From positions 51,718,001-51,782,000 of the forward strand of contig JAZBRS010000035.1 in NCBI GenBank assembly GCA_037176725.1: a stretch of 64,000 bases of DNA. The letters run 5' to 3'. The notes under the pieces are model-generated. The model worked only from the letters and a program-made list of their open reading frames with translations, did no database searches and had not been told where the DNA came from. Source of the DNA: Posidonia oceanica (lineage: Eukaryota; Streptophyta; Magnoliopsida; Alismatales; Posidoniaceae). A program made the position numbers and the translations under genes. Shown in pieces: positions 32,634 to 45,389 of the stretch; position 1 is the stretch's first letter; each line of letters opens with the position of its first letter.

Positions 32634-34805
32634 ATGGCCCAGTCTACCGGTGAGCTCCGCTTTACTGTTGACTCGGAGGGGTTTACCACTTGGGTCCCTC
32701 TAGATTTCACTTCCACTCACTTTGTGCCCTCTGTGACACTAGGATTCCACCCTCAGGTGTCTAGGGCACCCCAGTTTGCTACGGGCCATTGGCAGACATG
32801 TGCCCCTCCGGACTCGATCGTCGAATCTGTCTCGATGGCCGCCCCTTGCGTTTCGGAGGTGCCTCTGACCCCTCCATCCCAGGGTTATGTCGCTCCCAAC
32901 ATTCCTTCTACTGCGGCGACCTTTACCCTAGGTTCCCGACCTCTTGAGTCTGCCCCTCGGCCAGTCCTGCAATTCAGTGTTTTCACTCATGGGTCCCCTG
33001 AAGTGCGGTATCGGCACCTGATGGAGCTTGCCCACACACTGCAGGGTATGGCTCTATCAATTCGCCCCTCTTGTGTTCCTGCTGCCCCTGAGGTTCCTCT
33101 GCGGCCTGCTCGTGCACGCACTACACTTCTGCCCAGACCATCGCCCTAGCTACACACTGCTCCGATGATGGGGGCACGACATCTGTCTCCTGCTTCTACA
33201 CAACACTATGCACTGCATGCTTCTCTGCCACCTGGTGATCAGTTCTTCGGGCTGGTTGGAGCATAGTATCCCACTGGCTTGCTGCCCGGCACCGTGCCTG
33301 CGCAGCAACTATTGCTCCAGCACTCTGCACCTCGCATTGCATAGCATATTAGCCATCCATCCCCCTTGCATCAGGTTCAGAACCCAGCATACTTTCCTAC
33401 CTACACAGCACCACTACACGGATACGCTGGCCATCACGTTGCTCCACCAGGCGACGCAATGGTGGATCTAGAGGAGCACCTCGGTGTGACCCAGACAGCG
33501 TATGTGGTCCCTGCCCCTGCTGCCTCGCCTCCTTTGGCAGCCAATCCAGACCCCATCAATGACAGGATGGACGTTCTGGAGAAAGCACTACGTCTAGTGC
33601 AGGGCAAGGACCACTAGTCTTACCAGTTTCGCAACCTCTGTCTCTTTCCCGAGGCCGCACTCCCTTCGAAGTTCCGCATCCTGGTCTTCGATAAATACAA
33701 TGGTAAAGGCTGCCCTATTTCGCATCTAAAAATGTACTGCAGGGACCTTGCTCAGCTTCAGGCTGATGAAAGGCTCCTTATCCGCCTGTTTCAGAAGAGT
33801 TTAACCGGCCTCGCACTCAAGTGGTTCACTTCCCTTGACATGGCTGCGGTTCAGACTTGGACTGATCTTTCTCAGGCCTTCCTTGAGCAGTATGCTTTCA
33901 ACCTCAACTTGATCCCCAAGAGGGAGGATCTTGTCGCCATCCGGCGGAGGCCGCAAGAGCCATTCGGGGAGTATGTCGGTCGCTAGCGCTCCTTAGCCGC
34001 CCAGGTCAAAGATAGACCCTCCGAGGAGGATTCTATCGAGATGATCGTTAAAGGGGCGCTGCCAGCGATTGGGACTCTGCTTTGCATTCAGCACATCACT
34101 AGTCATGCATCGCTGATTAGGGCTGGTGCCTGCGTGGAAAGCTCGCTGCGAAGTGGGTATTTCCCCTTACTTTCTGCATTGGCTAGGCAAGCCAACACCT
34201 CTAGCAATCGCCGCAGCAGCAACAACAACAACAACTCCACTCCTGACTGCTCCGAACAGCGCACTGAAGCATGCGTCGATCCCCCTGAAGAGCCTGCCTG
34301 TGCAGAAAGTTAGCTAGACCCTTTTCCGCTAGAGCACGCACCTAATTTTGCACCCACTTCACACATTGCCACCGTCGAGCCTATGCATCACGTCACACCC
34401 GCTTGGCAAGGACTCCATCCAGGGCAAAGACGACCACGTCAGGCTGAGTGTGATTACACGCCTCTGCCCGAACCACTAAGCGTCATCTTCCCTCAAGTTG
34501 AGTCGGTCCTGAGACTCCTGGTTGTCCGTCCATCACCAAACCCCTCTCCGTGGTGGCATGATATGGATCAGTTCTGTAGTTTCCTTCGGGCCACCGGGCA
34601 CTCGACGAACAATTGCCTCACTCTTCGGGACGCCGTTCAGTGCCTGATCGATTGCAAGATCATCAGCGTTGGCACACAGGAGCCAGCACTTACACATGCA
34701 CCTGCACCTGTACTTGCACACCCTAGTGTAGCCGACCTTTCCTCTTCCGAGTCTGTAGGTTTCGCAGCTGCCGGAACCTCGGGGGTCTATACCAGACTTT
34801 TCTGA
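32634..34805 (+). pseudogene. gag: Gag of element B, broken
   Basis: Ogre/Tat-type capsid protein. The start ATG 32634 follows the splice acceptor, and one frame runs to TGA 34805 with in-frame stops at about 33147, 33615, 33984 and 34311 (all TAG). The N-terminal 170 residues are Pro/Thr/Ser-rich. The gag domain spans about 33640-34150: FDKYNGKGCPISHLKMYCRD, LFQKSLTGLALKWFTSLD, FLEQYAFNLNLIPKREDL, and a truncated arginine-rich motif. Towards the C-terminus a zinc-knuckle relic, CSFLRATGHSTNNC, has Leu in place of the usual His. It is clearly different in sequence from the gags of A and C, so the two families are not just diverged copies of each other. Confidence 0.85.
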
Positions 34806-35262
34806 GTTCAGCTCTGCCCTGGTGGTTCCTTCTGAATCCATCGGCGTGATCCCTTTTTCCTGCACTTTCCTATCTCGTTCGAGGGATGCTCGGAGATGCA
34901 ACGGCAGCGTCGACAGCAAGCCCAGGTGCAACGTCGTCCAGGTTAGTTCCTCCACCAACTTTTACAGCCCCAGTGCTCTCTACACTGCCGTCAGCAGCTC
35001 CAGTAGCCCCACTGCTCCCCGCACTGCCAACAGTGAACCTCGTCGACAGCATCAGCAGCGTAGGAACGAACCCAGCGCCTCCCTCCCAAGGTTGCTAACA
35101 GGTAAGTCCTTCTTACCTCTCTTTTGTTTCCTGCTTTGTCTTTTCTTTTTGTTTTGTTTTGTTTTGTGTTTTCTCGCCTTGCCTGAAAATTATAAAAAGC
35201 ATAAAATCAACAAAACCCATTAAAACATGCATCCCTTTCTGCTTCTTGCATTCATTCCCTCA
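34806..35262 (+). other. Pro/Ala-rich remnant after gag of B
   Basis: Open in two frames (34822-35223 and 34886-35098) with Ser/Pro/Ala-rich composition and a Gln/Arg-rich alternative frame. Probably the degraded gag C-terminus or linker. No protease or polymerase motif follows anywhere in B, so B appears to be non-autonomous. Confidence 0.4.
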
Positions 35263-35625
35263 TCCGGGCTGGCAACCCTAACTGCTCGGCGATAGGTCCG
35301 TTAACCTATCATCCTCGGGCTGGCAACCATAACTGCTCGATGATAGGTCTGTTAATCTATCACCCTCGGACTGATACCCCTAACTATCCAGCGATAGGTC
35401 CGTTAACCTGTCATCACCGGGCTGGCAACCCTAACTGCTCAGCGATAGGTCTGTTAACCTATCACTCCTGGGCTGGCAACCCTAACTGCTCGGTGATAGG
35501 TCAGTTAACCTATCACTCCTGGGCTGGCACCCCAACTGCTCGGCGATAGGTCAGTTAACCTGTCATCCTCGGGCTGATATCCCTAACTATTCGGTGATAG
35601 GTCCGTAAACTTATCACTCTGCACA
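35263..35625 (+). repeat. 51-bp tandem repeat in element B, seven copies
   Basis: Each unit contains GGGCTGGCAACCCTAACTGC and a form of GATAGGTCCGTTAACCTATC. Between adjacent units GGTCCGTTAACC is partly palindromic. The same units recur at 37031-37080 and 37289-37480. Confidence 0.92.
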
Positions 35626-37030
35626 TTCTTCTGCACATTTATGCCATCCTGCACATATCATCTTCTGCACATACATGTCATTTCTTGCATCCTGTAAAAG
35701 ACAAAAGCACCAAAAAAATCAAGAAAATCAAAAAACACAAAAATATTTTCTCACTTTGCTGCTGGTTTTCCCTTTTTATGATTTCTTAAACCAAAAACCA
35801 TAAAAAATACAAAACCAATGCAAAAACCTAAAAACATGCTTGTCCCTTCCCCTTCTAAAATATACAAAACCCATAAACATTTGTATAATCAGAAACCTGG
35901 AGGATGCCAAGCAGTGACAATCTCAGGCACGTCTCACCCGAGCAGGGCCATCTCTTGCATGTGGCTATAGAGTGAGACTGAGAGCAGAATTAGAGCATCT
36001 TGCTGAGTTTCAGAACTCCCAAAAGCGAGATCCACCTTATCAAGAGAGTCCACCAGACATGGAGAGGATCGAAGTAGAGTAGAGCATAGCCAGAGGTTGT
36101 AAGCACACATTGCAGAGGTTGAAGGTGTACGCCGATCAGCCGAACTCTTAACGCCTCGTCCAGGGACCGCTACCCCAAGAGGACGAAGACATGCATGTCC
36201 AAAAGAATAGAGACCATGTGAGCAAAAAAAAAATGATAACATGATATGCATGCTGAGCATAAAAGAAAAATGAAGACAGAAGTTGAAGAAAGAAGGCACT
36301 CAAGAGAGGAGTGACTCGGACGAGTATCGAAGCCCCCTTAGTTATCAACATCAAGCGCCACACTGGCAAATGCATGGGATACTTGATCGAGAGGACCTGG
36401 CCCCACCCTCCGAGCGCAGCAGCACGCTCCAATCCCCTGTGCAGACAATACGTACTTCCCTAGCAGGCTAGATGCAGATTCAGTCACTCATGAGGGGAAA
36501 AGAAATCATTCCGTGAACGTCAAAAGCGGTAGTCGTTCCCCGAGGAATTAAGACAGAGGCTGTGAAGCTGCATCCAACGCTTCTGCCACCTGCATGTAGC
36601 CAAAGGCTATACTCTGCAAAGCCAAGGCCTCATCTCGAGCCAAGAGTGAGAATGAGAGGCATCGACCACAACTCGGCACGGCGTTGCACGAGGATCGAGA
36701 CCCCCTGAGTCAGAAAGTGCAGAAGCACCCTCCTAGCAGCCGCTTTTGAGTCCAAAGCCACCAAAACATGCATGCTGTAATATATTGTTATCTTCTTCCC
36801 TTCTCCCTGATTTCGAAAATCGGAGCTAAGGACGAGCACTTTTGCCTGCCTCGCTCAGAGGCTCCGCGCTTTTCAAAGTTTTGCCACCCACCGCGTTGGG
36901 TAGGTCCTTGATGACCGGTGTGACCCTCGTATGTCACCTCGTGACGCCACGTAGCATGCCCGCACTGAGACCATTGCACACCCACCATGGGGGGTCTCTT
37001 GTCTTCTCTTTGCATTCCTCATTCCACGTC
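35626..37030 (+). mobile_element. Element B 3' untranslated region, part 1
   Basis: No coding sequence recognised. 35700-35880 is A-rich with CAAAAA motifs. 35900-36840 contains irregular repeats with CAAGAG, CATGCATG and AAGCCACC-like phrases. Short reverse-strand frames (35934-36432) have no recognisable domain. Confidence 0.6.
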
Positions 37031-37490
37031 GGGCTGGCAGCCCTAACTGCTCGGCGATGGGTCCGTCAACTTATCATCCATTCATCTATCCATCCTCGCA
37101 TTTCAGTGCCAGGGGCGCTTCGGCTGTCCCCTGGTATCGTTCACCGATACCAGGGGCATCTTTTTTGCTGCCCCATGGTATCCCATTTCCATTTGCATTG
37201 GGCTGACATCCCCAACTGTCGTGGGAGCGTCTCTGGACCTCTGCCGCACCTTCTGGTTCGGTATCCCGCCCCCTTTCCACCCTCATCGGGCTGATAGCCC
37301 TAACTATCCGGTGATGAGTCCGTTAACTCCTCATCGGGCTGATAGCCCTAACTATCCGATGATGAGTCCGTTAACTCCTCATCGGGCTAATAGCCCTAAC
37401 TATCCGGTGGTGAGTCCGTCAACTCCTTAGAGGGCCGATACTCCCTAACTATCCGGCGATAGGTCCGTTAACTTATCACCCCTTCGTCAT
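37031..37490 (+). repeat. Second block of 48-51-bp repeats in element B
   Basis: One unit at 37031-37080, a degenerate one at about 37200, then three 48-bp units (GGGCTGATAGCCCTAACTAT ... GATGAGTCCGTTAACTCC) at 37289-37430 and a final 51-bp unit at about 37431. The unit is related to the array at 35263-35625. Confidence 0.9.
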
Positions 37491-37534
37491 AGTGTAATAG
37501 CATTTTGTTGCATGGCATTAGCATTTCATCATCA

Positions 37535-38114
37535 CCCGAGCATCGCGTGCTTGGGATTCGAACCCCTGGTTCGCGTATTGCCTAAGGTATCATCCTTGGA
37601 ACCCGCAAGACTTTCGTAGCTTGCCAGCTTTGGATGATACTCGCAGTAGTGCATGGCCTTGGGATTGTTTTCTCGATTTCGCATGCCCGGCGTTCCACTG
37701 TCTATACACTGCATTCCACTGCATCTTCATTGCATAACATCATGTAACTTTCTTATATCCTCCGTAGAGTCAGTCCTAGTCTTGCATTTCATCAACACAT
37801 GGACATGGTGTGCTGAGGATCCGAACCCTTGGCTTGTGTATTGCTTAAGGTACCATTCTCGGCACCCACAAGACTTTCGCAGCTTGCCCGCTTCGGATGG
37901 CACCTGCAGTAGTGCGCAGCCTTGGTATCGTTTTCTCGGTTCCGCGTGCCCGGCGTTCCACTGTTTATACTCTGCATTTCACTACATAGCATCGCGCGCT
38001 TAGGATTCGATCTTGAGGTTCGCGTACTGCCTAAGGTAGCATCCTCAGCACCCGCAAGACTTTCGCAGCTTGCCGGCTTCGGATGGTACTCGCAGTAGTG
38101 TGCAGCCTTGGATC
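37535..38114 (+). repeat. Long tandem repeat in element B, three copies, last cut by element C
   Basis: Units contain CACCCGCAAGACTTTCGCAG, CTTGCCGGCTTCGGATGG and GTGCCCGGCGTTCCACTG. Copies begin near 37541, 37800 and 37989 (spacing about 260 and 190 bp). The third ends at CAGCCTTGGATC, where element C begins. GGATC (38110-38114) is the expected target duplication of C. Confidence 0.88.
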
Positions 38115-39346
38115 TGTAGATATCCAATTTTCGCATTTTTGAGAGTTCTTTTGAGGATAGAAACCTTGAGGCACCCCAAATCTCATGCCTAAGTTTGATA
38201 ACACATCTTCCAGATATTCCTTGACTTCTTTAAAGCATCACAAGACCTTACTTAGACTCAGGTTGTTGGCTGTGGCAGAGTTAACTCGCTCGGGCTCATG
38301 ACAAGCCCAAGTACCCTGGGTATCCTTCACTTCAACTCGGATTTAAAATTAGATTTGAGTTAACAGAGATGCTTCCTTGATTTCATAGGCTATCTGTAGT
38401 TTCCCAGCCTCCCAACTTGTTTCCTCTGGCAAAAACCTAGGAAAAGAGCTAAAAACGACCTAGGCAAGTTAGTAGCCACTTGGGGCGGTGACTCACATAC
38501 TAGCCGCATAAGGCAGCGACTATATCTGTCGCCAATTTCCCAGCCGACTACACTAGCAACCAGTCAAGAAGGCGGCTCAGTCAGAAGCCATCTAAGGGCG
38601 AGACCCATGTTGACGTCAATTGGATAGGCGACTGAGCGATCGTGAGCAGCGGTTGCGCCCACTATCCCCCCAACTCTCAGGCACCAGCTAATCAGGTGAC
38701 TGAACGGTTGTGGAACCGCCTCGGTCTTCCCACGATCTTTGACCGTCAGGCGTCACTATATGCGGCGACTAGTGATCGTGCCTCCTTTCGAACCGCTTTT
38801 CCACAGTTATTTCCCACTCCCCCCTCGACCGTTAGGCGCTGTCTCATGCGGCGACGTAAAGTCGTGGCCTCGTTCTCGGTCGTCCTACACTTTGACCAAG
38901 CGGTTGCTAGGTTTAGGCGCCGCTCCAACTGGCGACTCAGACTAACTACCATTTTTCTAGAATTTTCTGAACTCCAACCGTCCCTACACCCCTAGAGTCT
39001 ATAAATAGACCCCCTAGGCTGGTAGTTTGAGGGTCGGAACTTTGAGTGAGAAATACCCCCTTAGTGGTAGGAATTTTAGAAAGAGAAATCCCCCCAGAGA
39101 GGAACTTCCAGAAGAGACAGAGCCCTGTCAGTTGTGAGCCACATTCAGAGAGTTAGTCTTTCCAATCCAGAAACACTACCTCCTCTCCCCAATAGGCTAC
39201 CAACCTGAGCTTCTACCTCCAACCTGGGAATCCTCAGCTACGCTGGAGCTCTGACCGTGCTTCCTTCCAACCTCATTGCACACAGCATAAGGGTGAAAGG
39301 GAATATCTTCTTCCAATTTAGTTTCTTACTACATCTCTTTACATTC
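38115..39346 (+). mobile_element. Element C: 5' LTR, left part
   Basis: Starts TGTAGATATCCAATTTTCGC, homologous to LTR A, and is interrupted at 39347 by solo LTR D. It contains a TATA box (TATAAATA, 39000-39007) and the GGCGACT/AGGCGCC-type motifs of the family, but in a more degenerate form than in A. The LTR resumes at 45390 after the CATTC duplication; total LTR length without D is about 1567 bp. Confidence 0.92.
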
Positions 39347-42300
39347 TGTTGACACCCCATTTTGACAGGCTTGAATCAATTTGAATCTCCTGGTGACTTC
39401 TGGATCCAAACCTAGGTCAAACTTACACAATCCTTTTCATCCTACCCTTCAAAACAAGCCTAAACTTGACCTAAGATTACACCCCTTTTCCTAGCCCAAA
39501 ACCTATCCAAAAACTATAGGAAAACCCATCATCCCCAACTTAGCAAACCTACCCAAACACTTAGAAATTTTCAAACCAAGACCACTCCCAAAAACCCTAG
39601 AAAACCTAAGTAAAACTACCCTTTTTCTACACCTCAAAACCCTTCCAAAACTTTCCCAAAACTAAACCAAAACCCTAGGTCCAACACTAGAAACCCTAGG
39701 CCACACACTCCCCAAATTTCACCTCTTTTCAAAACTTCTAACCCCTCCATTTACCCAAATTATCCTTTTCTCTCTCTTGGATTATTCTTTTCTCTCTCCT
39801 CTCTCTCTCTCCTGATTATCCTCCCTCTCTTCACCCCCTTCTCTCCCTTCTTCTTGCCTGGCTGTGGGCCCCCCTTGTGCATCTATCCTTTCTCAATCTT
39901 ATTTTCATTTTTATCTTATTTTTAGTATTTTCTTTGACTTTCAAAAAATTACTTTCTTTCAACTCTTCCTTTTCCCCTTTACTTCTCCATTTCTCCTTTT
40001 CCTTCTTCCTCTTCCTATTCTTTTCCTTCCTTCTACTAAATCCCTAAAAAATCCTTAAAAACCTCTAAAACTCTAAAACAAAAGGAAAACAAACCAAAAC
40101 CCTAAAAGAAATAATTAAAAACTTAAACAAACCATTAAAAACCAAAAACCTAACTAAATCTAGCTAAAATGGAAAACCAAGAATGCAACTTAAGAATGCA
40201 AAACAAACAAAAGGAAAATGCTGTAAAATTAAGGAAAAAACCCAAATGTAATCAAAACAAGTAAAAGTATAATCCTATTAAAAAACAATTAAGAAAACAA
40301 ATCCTAAAAGAAAGAAAACACCTAAAAAATGCTAAGGCTAGTAATTAAGGAAAAAACCTAACTTAACAATCCTCAAAAGAAAAAAATTGAAAACTTAATT
40401 AAAAATAAAAAAACAAACAATCAAAATTTAAGAACACCTAATTAAAAACTTAACAAGAAAACCTAACCTAAAAAAATATATATATTAAAAGAACTTAACA
40501 AACAAGAATCAAAAAACAAATCAAAGAGGACTTAAGGAAAAAAGACTAAAATCAAAAATCTAAAACTCACCCTAATTAATCTAAAAACAAACTTTAAAAA
40601 ATCCTAATTAACATCCCAAGTACTTAACAAGAAAAACATAATTAAAAAACTACTTAAAAGACTTAACAAACATTTAATCAAAATAAAAAACAAATCAAAA
40701 ACAAAGAAAACCCTAAAAACCCTAATCAAAACAAAATCCCTTTAAACCTAATTAACTAATTAAAAACAATCATTAAAAACCCTAATCAAAAAATCCTAAC
40801 CTAAATAACTACTCTAAAAGCATCTTCAAATCTTTCCTATTTTTATTTTTATTTTTATTTTTATTTTTCCTTCTCTTTCTCTTCTTCCCTTCTTTTCCAG
40901 CCTTCCTTTCTTTCTTTTTTATTTTTTCTCTTCTGGTCCGGCCCAATTGCGGCCCGTTCCACCTCTTCCCCTTCTTTTTTTTTCCCCCCACAGCCCGGCC
41001 CGCACGCATAGTCTCCTCCTCCTTCCCTCCTTCTTCTTCTTCTTCTTCCTCAGATATCTCCCGCCAGCTCTCTCCTTCTCTTCAAATTTGATTTCAACTT
41101 CTCCCTCTCGATCCCATCAGCTCCAGCTCGCCCCCTCCTCTCTCGCGTCTCAGCGGTTCTTCCGGGGGGCATTTACTGCCTGTCCTCTCATCGGCCGCTC
41201 CTCTCCCATCAACAGCAGCTCCCACTGGTGGTAATTCAAATCCAACGCGCCTCGCAGCATCCCAGCTCCTGCTTAAAACCTCCAGCCTTCTCCTCCTCTT
41301 TCGCCTTTTTGTCACCCAGAGAGAGCAGCCAGAGCGGGAGAGAGCATCTAGAGAGCAATCCTCCTCCTCCTTCCTCCTCCGAATTCTGCAACTCTTCTTC
41401 CTCTTCCTTCACACTGCAATCTAGACCTCCAACAACCCAGTAAATCTCTCCCAATTCCTTCCCCAAATCCACCCAGAACTCCAGCACTCCAGAGCCCCCA
41501 TTCCACAGCCAGAACCATCCCAGAATCACCCCGCAACTCATCCTTTTTTCTCTCAGAAACCCAACATCACCTTCCCTAAAATTCCCAACACCACTGACCA
41601 CCTGATCATCCCAATCTCCACCATCATACTCCCCAGAACACTACCTTTCAAAACCACCCAAGCCCCCCCTCTAACCCCCATCACAAGCCGAATCCACCAC
41701 TTCAAACACCTTCCCTGACTTCTCTGCCAGAAAATCCACCACCAGCAATCTCCCTCTCCAGGCCTCCTTGGATCCACCTGAGCATCCCTACACCATCACC
41801 AGACCTCTAGAAGCTCGCCAGAATCCTCCATCTGGCCTGAGGAGCAGTACATCACCACCCCCACCTCCGGCCATTTGCTGTGCACCCAAAAGTGCCAATC
41901 TCCTCACCAGTCTTCGAAGCTTCATTTCGGCCGTTCATGAAGCATCAGAGGACCTCAAGCACTGGATCCTAACACCCACGAGCCGCCGCCGCCGACCACA
42001 GCACCCGGTCCAACCTCACCGGCAACCACTGAGACAGCTCACATCGGGGGAGCTCTCCGGACGTCGAAACAGGTACTGCTCCACGCCATTAGTTTAATTT
42101 TCTTCTCTTCTTGCTTCTCCGCCTATTAGTTTAGCCTTCTGTTCCCTCCTGTCCGGAGTCAACGCTGCCGACCCCTTTCTTCTCTGGTGAGCTCCGGCTC
42201 TATCACGCTGCTCCGGTCAGCAGAAGCACGCCCCGATCGTCGCCCGAGGTCCGGGGAGCTTCCAGGAGCATGACTGTGCTTCCAGAATGCTCCCTCGATG

Positions 42301-42999
42301 CTCTGGCCCTCCGGTCTGCTCCAAAGTCTCTCGCACTGTTCTATCGTCTTCTCCGGTCGTCCTCAGGCCATGCCGCGGCTTGCTGACGCTGCAGCAACCT
42401 CCGCCGAGCTCTGGAGAGCATCGCCGACCTTCCCACGCGTCTCCAGCACCCCTCCTCTGCTCGTGACGGCCACTGGTAGCACTGTGCTATAGTGGTCGCC
42501 GTTCTGTGGGTTACTGTGCTTTTATTTTTCTGTTACTAAGCTATTTTGTTATTAAATTGCATTTTCAGTCTCTGTTTTTGATTAATTGCATTCTCCTCCT
42601 GCCTCTGTTTAAAACTCATTTAATTCTGAATTAAAATCATACGAAATTGCATGAAAAATCTAAAAAATTGATTAATTACATGTTAGCCCCTCTGCAGTGT
42701 TTTCTTTCAGTGTTTATTTTAGTTTTGGCCCTCTAGTTTTCTATTTTTGCATGTTAGTCCTTCAATCAATAATCTGATTTAATGCTTATATTTTACCTTA
42801 GTAAATTGCATTTTTAAACCCTACTGTTTTCCCCATTTGCACTTTAGTCCTCTGTTCTATTAACTTATGTATTTATTTTTCAATTTTTCTTCCTGCATTG
42901 CATCATTTCTCCCATACTTTCTGATTTTTGCATATAGGTCCTTCATTAATGCACAGCATACATTTAAATGTATATTTTGCTTATAAAATTACATTTTAG

Positions 43000-43200
43000 A
43001 CCCTGCATGTTTTAAAAATTGCACATAGGCCCTTTGCATGCTTATAAAAGTCATTTAAATGCATATTTTGCTTATAAAATTGCATTTTAGACCCTGCATG
43101 TTTTAAAAATTGCACATAGGCCCTCTACATGCTTATAAAAGTCATTTAAATGCATATTTTGCCTATAAAATTGCATTTTAGACCCTACATATTTAAAAAT
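43000..43200 (+). repeat. Tandem units in the T-rich block of D
   Basis: Three near-identical units of about 115-120 bp with TGCATATTTTGCTTATAAAA, TTGCATTTTAGACCCTGCAT and AAAATTGCACATAGGCCCT. They show the periodicity that is only faint in the other LTR copies. Confidence 0.75.
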
Positions 43201-44254
43201 TGCATATAGGACCTCTGTTTGCATTCCCATACCATTAAGACCACTGTTTTGCTTACAAAATTGCATTTTAGACCCTATATATTTCAAAATTGCATATTAA
43301 TCCCCCATATGATTTCAAAACTTGTCCAAATGCATGTTTACCTTGTAAAATTGCATTTTGAACCCTGCACTTTGCAAAATTGCACTCAGACCCTCCAGTT
43401 TTCAAAAACCATGCATAAAAGCCCCAAACTTTTCAAGATCTTTGCATTTAGACCCCTACTTTTTCAAAAATTGTATATAAGTTCCCAAGTTTTCTGAAAA
43501 ATCATCCCTAGGTCTTTTCTTGCATTCTGCATGCATTGCACTCATGCATTCTTGCATTTTGGCATTCCTGCACACACTTAAGCATTCTTAGCTCCCATTC
43601 ACATGGGAGGACCTATTGTGCACCCCTCTAGGACCTCCTGTACACCTATTCTTCTCCCTTATTCTGGCCCCTCTGCCTTGAAGCTGGGATATCTTCAGAT
43701 CTAGCCGTTGGATCTTCTCAACCAAGCTACCTGGACGACCCCGGTGGAGCACTCTTCAGCATGGACTAAGCAGTTTTCAGATCAGACTTCAGATTTCCAA
43801 GGTAAGTCCTCCTGAACCCTTGCATAGCATTCATTTGCATACCATTTGCATTGCATGCATTGTTTTTGCCTTTTGTTTCCTCGAGCATGTAGAGTAGGAC
43901 TCCCTCTTCTTATCTACCAACACCGCTTCCTCTTTTCGTGTACTCCTAGTGCTTTGTGTTGCGTTTCCCTTGGATTCACTACTAATTGCGACTTTCTTCC
44001 CCCTTTTCCATGATCCGATCGCATCGCGAGCTTTTGGCAGCGTGCGAGATACATCGTGGGACATTTTGTTGGGAAACTGTCACAAAACAATGGTAATCCT
44101 TCCACTTGCTTCCCTTCCCCTTTGTAGGTCTTCACACCTACTTTGCGCAGTCCTTAAACAGTGTCTGTCCTCATACACGCATTGTTTGCTACCCCTTTTG
44201 CTTCTCCTGTCCTTTCTCTTTGCATTTGCATCTGCATGGCTTCGTCGATGTTTT

Positions 44255-44690
44255 ATTTCGCCTGCTTTGGCACCGTTTTGCGTGTCTGCTTCTTTTGGGC
44301 AATGTTTTGCGTGCCCGCTTCGCTTTTGGCACCGTTTTGCGTGCCCGCTTCTTTTTGGTACCGTTTTGCATGCTTGCTTCGCTTTTGGCACCGTTTCGCG
44401 TGCCTGCTTTGCTTTTGGCACCGTTTTGTGTGCCCGCTTTGTCTTTGGCACTGTTTTGCGTGCCTGTTCTTATTTCTTGCACCATTTTGCGTGCTCATTC
44501 TTGTTTCTCGCACCGTTTTGCATGCTATTCTTGTTTTCTTGCATCGTTTCGCATGTCGCTTTGTTTTCTTGCACCGTTTTGCATGCCGCTCTGTCTTTTG
44601 CGCCGTTTTGCATGCCGTCCTCGTTTTCTTGCACCGTTTCGCGTGCCGCTCTCGTTTTTCCCGTTGTTTCGCATGTTTTACGCCGTTTTC
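44255..44690 (+). repeat. 32-36-bp tandem repeat in D, about 13 copies
   Basis: The unit contains GGCACCGTTTTGCGTGCC and CGCTTC. It underlies the 296-residue frame 43949-44839 and its overlapping companions, which I treat as non-coding. The start of that frame, outside the array, shares FFPLFHDPIA and GSVRD with LTR B. Confidence 0.88.
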
Positions 44691-45389
44691 TCTTGCATGT
44701 CGCCTGCATCGCTTGGTTTTACCGTCGTTTTGCTTTTCCACTTGCATTTGCATATAGGGTAGTGATGCTTACTGCCTGGAGTTCTCACGAGCCAGGTTTT
44801 GACCGATTCGGATCACAGACAGCGTTGCTGAGCACTTAGACTGCACGTTTACTTTCCTGCATTGCATCCCACCACTTAGAGCACACCTATGAGCATTCAT
44901 TCAAGCATTCATTGGCATTTAGGCATTCAAACTTGCATTTCCCTGCATATGCGAGCGTAAGCCTAGAAAGACCGATTCTCAGGCGTGTCGGGGGTGCCTA
45001 ACACCTTCCCCGCACGTAACAGGAGTCCTTGCTCAGTCTTTTGGCCCGTAATGACCATATTGCCCTTATCCTAGGCATGAGTCATATCATTTGCATTCAT
45101 TTGCATTTGTTTTCTTTTGCATTGCTTTGCATTGCATCTTTTGCTTGGTTTTGCGTGTTAACTCACGCATTTCCTCTGATTTTCCTTGTCTCCCGATAAT
45201 AGACATAGTGGCGACTCTGAATTGTCTTATCTTCTTCTTTTCTTATATTTTCTCCTCTGTGTTAAGTGTTTTTGAGTTGAGCCTTCCTCCTCGGACATAG
45301 CCGCTTATAGTGAGCCTGATTCCGATCCGTGCACGTGAGCTTCTGGCAGTGTGCATGGACGATCTGAACACCGGGATTACTACACATTC

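Larger units (their letters stand above)
39347..45384 (+). mobile_element. Element D: solo LTR of the B/E family, 6038 bp, in LTR C
   Basis: TGTTGACACCCC at the start, GGGATTACTACA at the end, and a perfect 5-bp direct repeat CATTC on both sides (39342-39346, 45385-45389). Its length and block order match LTR B (6124 bp) throughout, with no PBS, gag or polypurine tract inside, so it is a solo LTR left by recombination between the two LTRs of a complete insertion. It carries telo-boxes (39590-39700, 40090-40730), a site II motif near 40940, a GC-rich block with a splice donor at 42073, the T-rich block and a repeat array. Confidence 0.95.

Noticed and set aside
35263..35625. CRISPR-like array
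   Set aside because: Units are adjacent, diverged direct repeats without unique spacers, in plant DNA.
39347..45384. Element D as a complete retrotransposon
   Set aside because: Its length and block order equal a single LTR (B, 6124 bp), and it contains no PBS, gag, pol or internal LTR junction.
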